Part shown: positions 19,432-29,633 of the stretch, in pieces
How positions within the stretch are numbered: the stretch's first letter is position 1
Layout: each line of letters opens with the position of its first letter
NCBI RefSeq assembly: GCF_963678635.1
Contig: NC_087065.1
Location: forward strand, 7,093,209 to 7,157,208
DNA: 64,000 bases
Reading direction: 5' to 3'
From: Symsagittifera roscoffensis
Lineage: Eukaryota; Xenacoelomorpha; Acoela; Convolutidae
Program-made: the position numbers and the translations under genes
Notes under the pieces: model-generated
Told to the model about the DNA's origin: nothing
Databases searched by the model: none
What the model saw: only the letters and a program-made list of their open reading frames with translations

Positions 19432-20029
19432 TTAAGAAATGATCTCTTGGTCGAATATTTTTTGCTGTTTGAGGCGATTTTCTAGTGTGGTCGGATTATT
19501 TATTAGTTTTTTGACAAGTGGGTTGAGTTTTGTAAAAAATTGTTGGGGGCAATTTTTATGGTGACTGGGAGGTCGTCTTTTTCTTTATTTTTGTTTGTCA
19601 AATGATCCGGGGTATGGTGAGATTTTTATACTTTAGGCTAATTAAAATGTTCATTTTGTTACTTTAGGCTAAATTAACAAATTTGCTTTGGGGGTATTCG
19701 TGGTCTGAGTTGGGGAAATATTGTTGATCTTTGGGTTATTAGATAAGGGAGGGGTACGGTATTATGGTGATATTTATTTTAGTTGTCAAGTTGGAGTGGT
19801 TTGCTTATTTTTGACCTGGAGGTCGTAAAGTTATAGTTATAGATGTGCCTGGAGTTCTATATGATTCGTCTAATTGGTCTTAGTTTGAGTTAGAGAAAGT
19901 GACGGATTGGATGAATCCTATTGGTCTATTTTGAACTAGAATTATTGCGTACTTGTCAGCATGTTATTTTGAAAAATGTAAATGAAAAATGTTTCTAAGG
20001 TTTCAAGATAGTGAAGTATAATGTTGAAA
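19432..20029 (-). other. Spacer between gag-pol and the accessory ORFs
   Basis: About 600 nt with no ORF worth calling in the element's sense. It could contain a subgenomic promoter or splice acceptor for the downstream ORFs, but no specific signal was identified. Confidence 0.5.
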
Positions 20030-23000
20030 TTACTTTTGAAATTCCACTTTCTTTAAAATTTTAGATTGGGGGATGAATATTTTATAGTTTTTACGTGGTT
20101 GATTTCGGAGTCTTGTTGTTTTTCTATTTTCTGATTTGTCGATTTGTTCTTGGGGTATTATTTGTTCTGTCATTTTTCTATTTTTTCTTTGCTTTTGGGA
20201 TTCTTTATGGTCTAGATTTTTTGTAGTGTTTTTGGTAGCGGTTGGTTTTGTGTTTTGATTTTCGGTGGGGTTATCATTTTGTTCTGTATTTTTCAGATGT
20301 GGTTCGTTTTGAACTATTTTTAATCCTGTGAAAGAATATAATTGAGTTAATTCGCGGAGTGCGTATTCTTTTGGGTAATAAGGTAATAGGTTGTTTCGAT
20401 GTTGAACGATTTCTTTTTTGTTTGAGTCGGTAATTTTATATGTGACATCAGTGGGTTTTGCAATTATTTGGTATGGTCCTTTTCGAAGGGGTTGTAATTT
20501 TTTAGAAATTCCTTTTTGTGTATTAAAATTAGGTATTAAAACAAATGTTCCAATTTTTAAATCGGAGGCTGGTGTAAAACGTGAATTGATTTGTTCATTA
20601 ATGTTTTGTCTTTGTAATAACTTTTTTGTTATTTTTTGATAAATTTCATTGTGTTTTTTATCTCTATTTAGAATCCATTCGGTGTGTGTACCGGAGGCTA
20701 GTTTAAGAATTTGTGGGTGATGAAAATGATCTTCATCGTGTGTATGTAAAGGTAGGTTATAACAAATTGAGTCTTTATTTGGTTGACAATAACCTTGTGC
20801 GTTTTTATGAGAATTTGCTGTAAACATTATTGGTTTGCGTGGCTTTTGGTTAAAAACCATTTCGTATGGTGACATTCCTAAAGTTGTCGTAATTTGTGAA
20901 TTATATGCTAAGGGAAATAATTTTACATCTGCTGACCATTCGGTATATTTTGTATCATTTCCGTTGATGATACATCTAAGATATTCTTGTAATGAACGGT
21001 TCATACCTTCGACTAAGCCGTTTGTCCAAGGTGCATGAGATGTACGTGGTTTGTGTTTAATGTTATATAAATGACATAGTGTGATAATTTCATTATTTAT
21101 GAATTCTGTACCGTTGTCTGTAACTAAAATTTCTGGTAGTCCGAATTTTGCTATCCAGTGTTCATAGAGTGTTGTGTAAGCGTAATAAGCGTTACAATGT
21201 GGTACTGGGTTAAGTGCTACATAATGTGTAAATGCGTCAACAATTACCATAATGTAGGAGTTTCCTTCTGATGAGGGTGAAATTGGTCCTTTAGTATCAA
21301 ATGAGATACGATGATTAAAGTACAAACTTTGTCCTTTAAAATCTTGTTTTTGTGCTATTTGTTTTTGATTTGGGTAAGGTTTATTTAGTTGACATACTAT
21401 ACAGTCATTGCATAGTACTTTTATCCAAATTGGTGCATTTGGGAAATAAAAGTTTTGTATAAAATTTGAATATGTTTTCTCTGATCCAGAGTGTCCTTTA
21501 ATATTTTGTGTATGTGAAATATTAAAAGCTATAAGAATCATACTTAAAGGGAGACATGGAACTGTAGATTCATTCAGGTTATACTCTAAAAGGTCTGTAT
21601 TTTCGTTAATTGTTGTGTTGTTAAATTTGCGAAAGTATCGGAGGAGTGTTTTGTTTCCTAGAATGGTTGAATCTGCTTTGATTGGTTTAGTTTTATATTT
21701 GTGCCATGATTTCAGTTGTCGAATTACTGGGTCAAGGTTTTGATATTGTTTCAGTGTTGAAATTGTAATTATTTCTGTTGGGGGGAGAAAAATGTTTTCG
21801 ATTTCTAATTTAGATAAGGGTATTGTATCAAGTGGGTCGTGAAGGTCAAAAACTTGATTTATTGTGTATTTTGAATCATTTGTTTGTGGTCCTGATAAAT
21901 TTATTTTATCAGTTAAATCTTCTTTTTCAATTAGTGGAAAATGGTCTTTCTTAGGCAGGTGTTGTTTTGTTCGTTTTTGTTGGGTGTTATTTTTTATCCA
22001 TTGAGAATATGGGATTGGTTTGAAAGTTGATGTTCCAAGTAGATCAACTTCATAATGATTATTTTGACAATCTAAATAAAGTGGGAAATGTTGTAAATTA
22101 TTTATTTGTGATTGTTCAATATCAGTTTTTACTGCATATTTGCATTCCAATCGGGGTGATGTTTCGTTTTCTGCAAGGTAGAATTTTATGTTTTTGGGTA
22201 TTTCAACTGTTGTTTTTCGTGTAAGTAATTCAGGTGGTGTATTTCGACTTAAGGTGTCTGGTAATGCAAGATTTTTTCCTGCAGTCCAAACTATATGTAA
22301 GTTTGGAAATTTCATTAGAATTAGTTGAAATCTGTAAACTCGGTGGTTTGGGTTAGATTTTTGTGTAAAAAGAAAGATGATTGGTTTATGGTCTGTGAAT
22401 AGAACTGTGGGATGTTTTGATCCAAGTATCAGAAATTCATATTCTGTCAGTGTATATATTATGGCTGTACATTCTCTCATTAGAGTTGAGAGTCGTAGCT
22501 CTGCTTGAGTGAATAATCGAGAATTTGCTGATATGAGGTTCATTTTATTTGTACCATTATGTGATTGTAATAGTGCTGCACCGATGCCAAAGTTCGAAGC
22601 ATCGCACATTGCATAAAATGGTTGATTTGAATCTGGGATTGTGTTTGAAATTTGTTCAGTTAAAAGTTTCTTTATTTCTTCAAATCGTGTTTGATGTTCT
22701 GTGTTCCATTCAAAGTTATTTTGTTGTCTAAGGATGTTATAAAATGGTCGTAGATATAATTGCATTTTATAAACATATTTACTTAAAAAGTTTAACATTC
22801 CAAGAAATTCTTGGATTTTCTTTTTATTTGTTGGTGGTTGAAGTTTTTGAATAGCGTCAATGCGTGATTTCAATGGAGTGATTGTTTTTCTTTCTATATT
22901 ATGTCCTAAGAATTTAACTCTTGTCAAAAAGAAGTGTGATTTATCGGGGGCGGCCTTCAGATTTTCGTTCTGAAGTATTTGGTGATATTTTTCTAAAACA

Positions 23001-26000
23001 TTGAACATCTCGTCTTTTGTTTGTGATTGCATAAAAACATCGTCTAAATAGGTGATTGCGTTTTTCTTGAGTATTAGTGGTCTAAAAATTTTGCTCATAA
23101 AAGCTGAAAATGCTGCTGGTCCTATGGATATTCCATAGAATAAGCGGTTGAATTCATATTGTTGGTTTCCGATAACAAATTGTGTTAAACGTCGTGATTG
23201 TTCATCTAGTGGCATTTGATTGTATGCACTATTCATATCGGCGGTTGTAAAGTATTTGCCGTTTATTTTTGTTAAAATAACTTGTATTGGTTCAATGGGC
23301 CAATTACATTTTGATTCATCTATGAGTGAATTGAGGTATCTAGCGTCGAGAACGATTTTTAATGATTCTCCTTTAGCTAGAATGATAACGGGGTTGATAA
23401 ATGTGTTGCCTTTTGGTTGTTCTTCTTTGTTAACTGGTGATATAATGTTGTATTGTTCTAAAATATCGAGTAATCTGTTCACTTTATCATGTAAGTGAAT
23501 TGGTACTTTACTTGCTCTCTGTTTTTTGAAAACTGCGTCTGGTTTTAACGGGAGATGTAGTGATGAACTGATTTTTCCAACATCGAATTTTGATGTTGCA
23601 TAGACTGATGAATATTTAATTAGCTGTTTGGCTAATTTTTCGAATTCGTCTTGTGTTATTTGTGAATGTTGGAAATTAAACATTGTTAAAAATTTTTGTT
23701 GGTCCTCTGTGTAGTTACTTATGTTGAATGTAGGTTTGAAATATGGAGTTTTTGTGAAATAATCCGTATTTCTGTTTTCGTTACTTATTATATTATTTAT
23801 AGATAATTCTTCATTAAGAATTGTAGATTGGCAAATATCTAGTAATTGGAGTATATTATTTACGCGATAGGCTTTTTCGTGTATTGGTGATATTGTAGCG
23901 TTGGTTTCACAATATCCTAAAAGTCCTAAAGGTAATGTTACTTGGTAAGGTGTGTTATTATAGACATGTAAGGAAATGATATCTGAATTCGAATTTTTCA
24001 AATATTTTATGGATGAGATTGTGATTTTGAAGAATTTGTGAATAGGTTTGAATTCAAAATCTGACATATAAAATTTTTGTTTGTTTTGTTCTTTATCATA
24101 TTGGTGAACTTGTTTGATTGAAAAATTATAGATATTTCCTGATAGTGGTTTTAGGTGTTTTCTTTGTTGGTTAAATATCGGGTAGAATTTTGAAAAGAAT
24201 GGTGGTTGTTTATTTAATCTTTGAAAAAATGTTAAGGATGTTTCTTTTGTTTTTGTATATTTATCTTTGATTAATATTTTACTATTTAGTATGTTAATTG
24301 TTGGTATATACTTCGAAATAAATGGTATTCCAATGATATTATATTTAATATCAGTGATATGGAATATTTGTTTAAATGGCTTATTTAAAATTTTGCTTTG
24401 TTCCATTGTTCTGGTGGGGAGGAGAAATAATTGGATTTTTCCGTAGTTTATCAATGTTGATCCTTGTGCTGTTGCTAACTTACTGGAGGTTTCAAGAGGT
24501 GTTAGCTTTGGGTGTAAAGTTTTTATTTCATTCCATGTGGGGATGTTTATTATGTTTGATTCTGCTCCTGAATCAATTAAAAAATCTATTTCAAGGTCTG
24601 GTGGTTGAAATTCTTTATTTCTTGGGCTTTCTAAGAGAAATGGTATTGTCCAAATTTTTTCTTTGGGTTGTTCTTTTTGTATATTTTGATAAATATGGTT
24701 TGTATTCAAGCATTTTGTTTTGGTATTTTTATTGGTTTGATCTGTAGTGTTAATCTCATTTGTTTCTTGCGTCGTTGGTGTGGAATTTATGGGTGTAGTG
24801 TAATAATTTTGAAGAAATTCTGATTGATTTTCATATATGTGTGATGAAAAGGGTTGTTCATATATGACAGATTCATAGTCATTTTCGACTTTTATCATAT
24901 TGATAGAAAGAGTGTTTTCAGTATCACTTTCTGAATCTGATGATGTACAGTTTATTTGATTGAGTTGTAACGTATCAGTTACTGTGTCATCAATACCTGG
25001 AGGGTCTGATGTTGTTTCTGGGTTAGACTGTACTTGATTGATTTGTCTTTGATGTTTAGGTGTACTACTTCTGTGGCGATTATTAGAATTATTATAGTTA
25101 TTATTATTCCGGTGTGGTGATTGGGAATAATTTCTATAACGATTATTATTACTTGAGTGTCGATTTTGTGAATTATTTCGCGATCTGTTTTGATAATTGT
25201 TGTTTGGTCTGTTATAGTTCGATCTATTATATGAGTTATTCCTTGATTGATTGTTCGGGTAATTCTGGTTTCGGTTGTTTGAATAACTTCTATTTCGATT
25301 ATAGGAGTAGTTTCTATTCCTATTGTATGATGAATTTCGTGATTGGTTGTTTGGATAGTAGTTATTTCTTGATTGGGAATTAGATCTAGAAACAAATCGT
25401 TGTTTATTTGAATTTGATCTGGAGTAGTTACTTCTACTATTTGGTCTATTGTAGTGATTTTGTGATGAATTTTGTGTATTTCTTCGTTCTGGCGATCTTC
25501 CTCTATAACTTGAGTTATATGGTGATTGATTTCTTGTATAATTTGTATTGTTCGGGAGTGGTTTTCCTGAACTGTTGTTGCTGTGGACTGTTTTGTTCGG
25601 TAGATTTTGATCTTTTTTCATGTATTGATAGAATGATTTATTTGGTTCTTTATATTTTTGAGGTTTATTTTGATTGTCTTGCTGTTTTTGTCTACATTCG
25701 GAAATACTATGTCCGTATCGTCGGCAATAATTACACCATTTTTTGAAAGATGGTTTGCCTTTGAAGTTTGGGTTCTTTTCATAAATATTGAGTATTTCAG
25801 TGATTTTTTCAACGAGGTCTGTCTCTGATTCCTGTATATTATTAATATTAGTGGGAGTCGTTTCAATTCTGTTAACGTATTGTAATTTCAGATTTTCCGT
25901 TTCTTCTAGTTTCATCGTGATTTCTGCTTGTTCTAATTTGTCTACTAGTTTTCGAAAATCTAAATCGGGTTCTCGAATTGAAGAAGGATGGGATGCTCTC

Positions 26001-28258
26001 TTTTTTATTGCTATTTTCCTTAATTGTGGTGTTAAGGTCATCATTAAGATTTCTGTCATCTTTGTGTTTTTATAGTCGTGTGTATTTAATGAATATGCTT
26101 TTCGAACTAGTGTTTCGATTCGTACTGCTATTTGCTTGATGGTTTCGTTTGGTAGTCTGCGAATTTCATTACATAAAACTCTTTGTTGTTGTTTGTTTCT
26201 TTCGGAGTCAAACATTTTTGAAAATTCCTGTGTAAACCTTTTCCAGTTTGATTTTATTTCTAGAGGTAGTACTGAAAACCATTTTTGGGCTGCGCCATCT
26301 AAGGTTGTTTGTATTAACGCTGTGCGTCGATGTATCCAGTTTTGATGTAGTGGCGTATTAATTGGTTCAGGTCCAATATTTAAAATCAGGTTTGCTGTTA
26401 CTGCATTTAAATAATCTTCTACAGAGTATTCAGGGTCTGTTCCTGTGAAAACCATTAAAGGTTTGTTTGATGTTATTGATGATCCACCCATAAGGTATGG
26501 ATTCATTGTCATTTGTAATGATTCTGCTGCATTTGGCATTTGAGAAAAATTCGAAAGTTGGTTTCTTGTTATTTCATGTTGTTGGAGATAATATGGGAGT
26601 GGTATTTCATTTTGCATTTGTGATGCTTGATACGAGTGTGCAGTCATTGGATTTTGTTGTTGGTTTGGTTGAAAAGATTGTGTATTAATTAGATTTTGTT
26701 GTTGAATTGGTTGTTGATGTTGTGCATCTATTGGTTGTGGAGAAAAATTTCTATGATTCGTACGTGTTCTCTGTATTCCTTGTCTACGATATTCTTGAGT
26801 ATTTTGTGCAAATATATCTGGTTGTAAGAAATCATCATCTGAGGATAAATAATCCATTTGATAAGATGTTTGTTTTTTATTTTTATTTTGCTGAAAAAAT
26901 GGGTAATTTTCACTGTGATCCTGTGGAGGATTTGTTTGGAAATTTATTGAATTAGGTTGGGTCATTGGGTTATCCCAATTTCGAGATCTTGTATATTGGT
27001 TAAAATTTCTTTGTGGTTGGTTATATGTTTTTGATGGATGTGTATAATTATAATTATGGTCTGCAAAGTTGTTTCTAGTGAATGTTTTGCGTGTTTTTGA
27101 TGGTATTGTCATGGGTCTGTATGCTTGGTAATCCATATGTGAATATTTAGGGGCAACCGAAGGTTTAACGGTTGATTGTAAGTTTACCTGTGTTTGTGAA
27201 GGATTTGTATTTCTTGGTGTTGTTAAATTTGGGCGTATTGGTGAAATACTTTGTTGTGTAGTTGTTGTGTGTACAATTTCTTCATTTATGAAGTGTGATG
27301 GTGTCTGGATATCTTGTTGAGTAAGATTCCTAGTTCCATTGAGGTTTTCATTGTGTATAACTGTAGAGTTTAAACTATTATTTTGTGTATCGGGCAAAAA
27401 TGTATTATAGTTTAATGGTGTTGCATCAATGGTTAATGGTATTACTTTTACATAATCTCTTATGTAAGATATCGTACTTATTGCTTGACTTGAGATTGAT
27501 TGTGGGAAGCTTATAAATGCGGGATGAGACCATTCGGGGTCCCAAACATAATCTGATTGTTCTGTGATAGCGGTATCATCGTTCGAGTTTTGGGGTCTAA
27601 AATTTTTTCTTGCTTGTGCAATTAAATCAATATTGTGTGTAAAATAATCTATTATGAACCATGCCAAAATTTTTTGTAGATCGTGTTTTGTATGTTGTGA
27701 AACGTCGTCTTTCGTGAAATTTTCTTTAATGATGTTTAAATAACTAGAGAGTAGTGTGATTTCATGTCGTACTCTTAAATGTTTAGATGTTTCTGTCGGT
27801 GAGACATTTGTTATTGGGATTTCGTTTTCTAATATCGAAATATAACTATATATTATTGCGAAAACTTCATTGGTGAATATGGAGTTTGCTCTTTGTGAGT
27901 TATGATATTGGATGCTTTTTATATATTCTGAAAAAACTTTTGAAAATTCTAAATCAAGATCGTCTGTTTGAATTGTATATTTTCTATTATTATGGTTTGG
28001 TGAGGTGAATTCTATGGAGTAGATTCCATACTGTTGTGTTATGTTGCATATATCTTTTAAGTAGTGGTCTATGATTTGTCTTTTGATTTTTACATCTGGG
28101 AACTCTGTTTTACATGGACTGATTCCGGGTTCAAATAAATTTACGAGTAAATTTTGACAAAATATGTGTTGTCCTCTATCAGTATCTGCGTCTACTATAA
28201 ACGGAAAGATTTCATCATCATCTGGACTTTCTTCACCTGGAGTGTGCGTTGAGCTCAT
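20030..28258 (-). CDS. gag-pol: Gag-Pol polyprotein, single intact frame (2742 aa)
   Basis: One uninterrupted frame encodes Gag and Pol. Landmarks by residue: long N-terminal domain and Gln/Asn-rich linker (1-585); capsid-like Gag (about 590-760, with TLDGAAQKWFSVLP); CCHC zinc knuckle CNYCRRYGHSISEC (842-855); Arg/Ser/Asn-rich repeat tail (about 900-1072); aspartic protease DSGAES (1229); reverse transcriptase with catalytic YLDD (1737); RNase H with MCDASNFGIGAALL (1886); integrase HHCC zinc site ending CNDCIVC (to 2289); D-D-35-E at 2321 (FDTKG), 2381 (TDNGTEF) and 2417 (VEGMN); GPY/F module (2594). No chromodomain. These are Ty3/gypsy (Metaviridae) features. ATG 28258 is supported by the second copy, where it overlaps the ORF0 stop as ATGA. 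All catalytic residues are present, so it is probably functional. Confidence 0.97.
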   Translation of the reverse strand: MSSTHTPGEESPDDDEIFPFIVDADTDRGQHIFCQNLLVNLFEPGISPCKTEFPDVKIKRQIIDHYLKDICNITQQYGIYSIEFTSPNHNNRKYTIQTDDLDLEFSKVFSEYIKSIQYHNSQRANSIFTNEVFAIIYSYISILENEIPITNVSPTETSKHLRVRHEITLLSSYLNIIKENFTKDDVSQHTKHDLQKILAWFIIDYFTHNIDLIAQARKNFRPQNSNDDTAITEQSDYVWDPEWSHPAFISFPQSISSQAISTISYIRDYVKVIPLTIDATPLNYNTFLPDTQNNSLNSTVIHNENLNGTRNLTQQDIQTPSHFINEEIVHTTTTQQSISPIRPNLTTPRNTNPSQTQVNLQSTVKPSVAPKYSHMDYQAYRPMTIPSKTRKTFTRNNFADHNYNYTHPSKTYNQPQRNFNQYTRSRNWDNPMTQPNSINFQTNPPQDHSENYPFFQQNKNKKQTSYQMDYLSSDDDFLQPDIFAQNTQEYRRQGIQRTRTNHRNFSPQPIDAQHQQPIQQQNLINTQSFQPNQQQNPMTAHSYQASQMQNEIPLPYYLQQHEITRNQLSNFSQMPNAAESLQMTMNPYLMGGSSITSNKPLMVFTGTDPEYSVEDYLNAVTANLILNIGPEPINTPLHQNWIHRRTALIQTTLDGAAQKWFSVLPLEIKSNWKRFTQEFSKMFDSERNKQQQRVLCNEIRRLPNETIKQIAVRIETLVRKAYSLNTHDYKNTKMTEILMMTLTPQLRKIAIKKRASHPSSIREPDLDFRKLVDKLEQAEITMKLEETENLKLQYVNRIETTPTNINNIQESETDLVEKITEILNIYEKNPNFKGKPSFKKWCNYCRRYGHSISECRQKQQDNQNKPQKYKEPNKSFYQYMKKDQNLPNKTVHSNNSSGKPLPNNTNYTRNQSPYNSSYRGRSPERRNTQNSSQNHYNRPNSRSNYSRSNSNKQRFVSRSNSQSRNNYYPNNQSRNSSYNRNRNYSYNRNRSYSNNRNQNYPNNQSRNNSYNRSNYNRPNNNYQNRSRNNSQNRHSSNNNRYRNYSQSPHRNNNNYNNSNNRHRSSTPKHQRQINQVQSNPETTSDPPGIDDTVTDTLQLNQINCTSSDSESDTENTLSINMIKVENDYESVIYEQPFSSHIYENQSEFLQNYYTTPINSTPTTQETNEINTTDQTNKNTKTKCLNTNHIYQNIQKEQPKEKIWTIPFLLESPRNKEFQPPDLEIDFLIDSGAESNIINIPTWNEIKTLHPKLTPLETSSKLATAQGSTLINYGKIQLFLLPTRTMEQSKILNKPFKQIFHITDIKYNIIGIPFISKYIPTINILNSKILIKDKYTKTKETSLTFFQRLNKQPPFFSKFYPIFNQQRKHLKPLSGNIYNFSIKQVHQYDKEQNKQKFYMSDFEFKPIHKFFKITISSIKYLKNSNSDIISLHVYNNTPYQVTLPLGLLGYCETNATISPIHEKAYRVNNILQLLDICQSTILNEELSINNIISNENRNTDYFTKTPYFKPTFNISNYTEDQQKFLTMFNFQHSQITQDEFEKLAKQLIKYSSVYATSKFDVGKISSSLHLPLKPDAVFKKQRASKVPIHLHDKVNRLLDILEQYNIISPVNKEEQPKGNTFINPVIILAKGESLKIVLDARYLNSLIDESKCNWPIEPIQVILTKINGKYFTTADMNSAYNQMPLDEQSRRLTQFVIGNQQYEFNRLFYGISIGPAAFSAFMSKIFRPLILKKNAITYLDDVFMQSQTKDEMFNVLEKYHQILQNENLKAAPDKSHFFLTRVKFLGHNIERKTITPLKSRIDAIQKLQPPTNKKKIQEFLGMLNFLSKYVYKMQLYLRPFYNILRQQNNFEWNTEHQTRFEEIKKLLTEQISNTIPDSNQPFYAMCDASNFGIGAALLQSHNGTNKMNLISANSRLFTQAELRLSTLMRECTAIIYTLTEYEFLILGSKHPTVLFTDHKPIIFLFTQKSNPNHRVYRFQLILMKFPNLHIVWTAGKNLALPDTLSRNTPPELLTRKTTVEIPKNIKFYLAENETSPRLECKYAVKTDIEQSQINNLQHFPLYLDCQNNHYEVDLLGTSTFKPIPYSQWIKNNTQQKRTKQHLPKKDHFPLIEKEDLTDKINLSGPQTNDSKYTINQVFDLHDPLDTIPLSKLEIENIFLPPTEIITISTLKQYQNLDPVIRQLKSWHKYKTKPIKADSTILGNKTLLRYFRKFNNTTINENTDLLEYNLNESTVPCLPLSMILIAFNISHTQNIKGHSGSEKTYSNFIQNFYFPNAPIWIKVLCNDCIVCQLNKPYPNQKQIAQKQDFKGQSLYFNHRISFDTKGPISPSSEGNSYIMVIVDAFTHYVALNPVPHCNAYYAYTTLYEHWIAKFGLPEILVTDNGTEFINNEIITLCHLYNIKHKPRTSHAPWTNGLVEGMNRSLQEYLRCIINGNDTKYTEWSADVKLFPLAYNSQITTTLGMSPYEMVFNQKPRKPIMFTANSHKNAQGYCQPNKDSICYNLPLHTHDEDHFHHPQILKLASGTHTEWILNRDKKHNEIYQKITKKLLQRQNINEQINSRFTPASDLKIGTFVLIPNFNTQKGISKKLQPLRKGPYQIIAKPTDVTYKITDSNKKEIVQHRNNLLPYYPKEYALRELTQLYSFTGLKIVQNEPHLKNTEQNDNPTENQNTKPTATKNTTKNLDHKESQKQRKNRKMTEQIIPQEQIDKSENRKTTRLRNQPRKNYKIFIPQSKILKKVEFQK

Positions 28259-28700
28259 TTTTTCGTTCGATGACTGTTAATATGTAATTATTAATGTGTC
28301 GAATTGGTTGATTCCAATTGTATAAATGTACTGGTTTGTGTTTGTATTGCTTTTTTATTCTTCTTTTTCCTCTTTTTGATGAATTTGAAGTTGTTTCTGA
28401 GTCAGAAAAATATAATTGATCGTGAAGTGGGTAATTTTTATCTATTGATTCTTTTAGTTTGTAAAGTTCGTCTAAACTGTTGGTTTCTGATTCTGAAAAT
28501 GCGTTTCGATTTTTTGAAAATCTTTTTCGTGTTATTTGTCTTTGTTTCGTTATTATTTTTCTTTTTAGTGTTTGTCGTTTTGTTCGAATGTATCCAACTG
28601 TTTGTGTATGAGGTGTGATTACAAGGTCGTATTTTTTGTTATCTATTTCACAATTGTGTAAAACGATTGTTTGTTTATTTCCTAGGTTTTTAAATGACAT
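28233..28700 (-). CDS. ORF0, basic protein upstream of gag (155 aa)
   Basis: Begins MSFKNLGNKQTIVLHNCEID. The central part is Lys/Arg-rich (TKRQTLKRKIITKQRQITRKR), followed by an acidic Ser-rich stretch (SDSETTSNSS) and another basic segment (KRGKRRIKKQYKH). It could bind nucleic acid or carry a nuclear localisation signal; no family is recognised. The second copy has a close homologue at 59431-59877, with mostly synonymous-looking base changes, so it appears to be a real gene. Here it overlaps gag by 26 nt; in the other copy one extra A in the A-run before the gag ATG makes it stop at ATGA. Confidence 0.8.
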   Translation of the reverse strand: MSFKNLGNKQTIVLHNCEIDNKKYDLVITPHTQTVGYIRTKRQTLKRKIITKQRQITRKRFSKNRNAFSESETNSLDELYKLKESIDKNYPLHDQLYFSDSETTSNSSKRGKRRIKKQYKHKPVHLYNWNQPIRHINNYILTVIERKNELNAHSR

Positions 28701-29633
28701 AAGGTTTAGGATGACGGATGCAAAAGGTTGTTAAATGATTTCTATTTTCCTAAACTGTTAGTTCTTACGTTTTTTTGGTTAGCTTAACCTGGGTCTATTT
28801 GTTCAGGGTTGGAGAGAAAAGTATATCGATTCCGATGAATGATTTTTTACTTTCTCGTGGCTAGTATAAGTTAAGGTGTTAACTTACTTAATCTTACTTA
28901 GGGGTAGTGATTGTGTTCAAGGGTTGGAGAATAGTAAATCGATCCACAAGGTTCAGGTATAATTAGAACGCGAGTAGTTCGTTAGATACTATTTTAAACT
29001 TACTAAGTCTAAGATTTATCCTGGGTCTGGTAAGAGGGGGGGTCAAGTGAAGGATGAATAACCGAAGTTCTTCACTGTTTATCCTAATTTGAATGATTAG
29101 TTTTGTTTAAAAATTTCTATTAGTCTTAGGTCTTTAGAAAGGGTTGGGTAGTTAATCGACGTTTGAGGTCGTTAGACACTAATTAAGTGGGTGGGGGAGA
29201 ACAAAGTTGTTCTGTTTGATCCAAGGATAAGCCTTGATGATCAAATTTGAAATTTAATTAAGTAGAAAATGATTTAAGATCCAAGGATAAGCCTTGATGA
29301 TCTGGTTTTAAAATTAAGTGAATTTAAGTTTTAATAAAATTTTAAATGTGTGTAAAGGAAAAATTTAGTGTTTTGATGATATTAGTGGGTTTATGATTGC
29401 TGTTATGTTTTAGATGATGGAGCTGGAACAACAGGATAATTTATGATTACTAACCATTTATTGTCATGCTACTAATTTTTATTTTTTATTTTTCAATAAA
29501 TATTTTTCAAACATGTTTTGTATATTACTGCAGAATTTTAGGAAAACGATCTGAGATCTTTTTATCAATCGTTATTGTATATTAATAATTTTGTTTAGCG
29601 CCTGAAATGATTTTGAAGATTAACTTCAAGGTT
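28701..29633 (-). other. Retroelement 5' leader between leader ORF and ORF0
   Basis: About 930 nt without a convincing ORF, conserved in order with the second copy (58502-59430). It contains twin 25-nt stem-loops (29218-29242 and 29278-29302). Likely roles by position are RNA packaging, dimerisation or internal initiation; this is inference. Confidence 0.6.
29218..29302 (-). promoter_or_regulatory. Twin leader hairpins (candidate packaging or dimerisation signal)
   Basis: Two identical 25-nt units start 60 nt apart. Each can fold on the sense strand into a 9-bp stem of GATCCAAGG with its complement, having a 2-nt AT bulge and a 5-nt loop. The second copy keeps both units at 58827-58851 and 58889-58913, with a change only in the loop-side base of one. 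Duplication plus conservation supports function; the specific role is inferred from position in the leader. Confidence 0.55.

Noticed and set aside
24376-24747. Plus-strand 123-codon hydrophobic frame
   Set aside because: Antisense shadow of gag-pol produced by the skewed base composition.
20030-28258. Possible programmed frameshift between gag and pol
   Set aside because: Gag and pol are in one continuous frame in this element.
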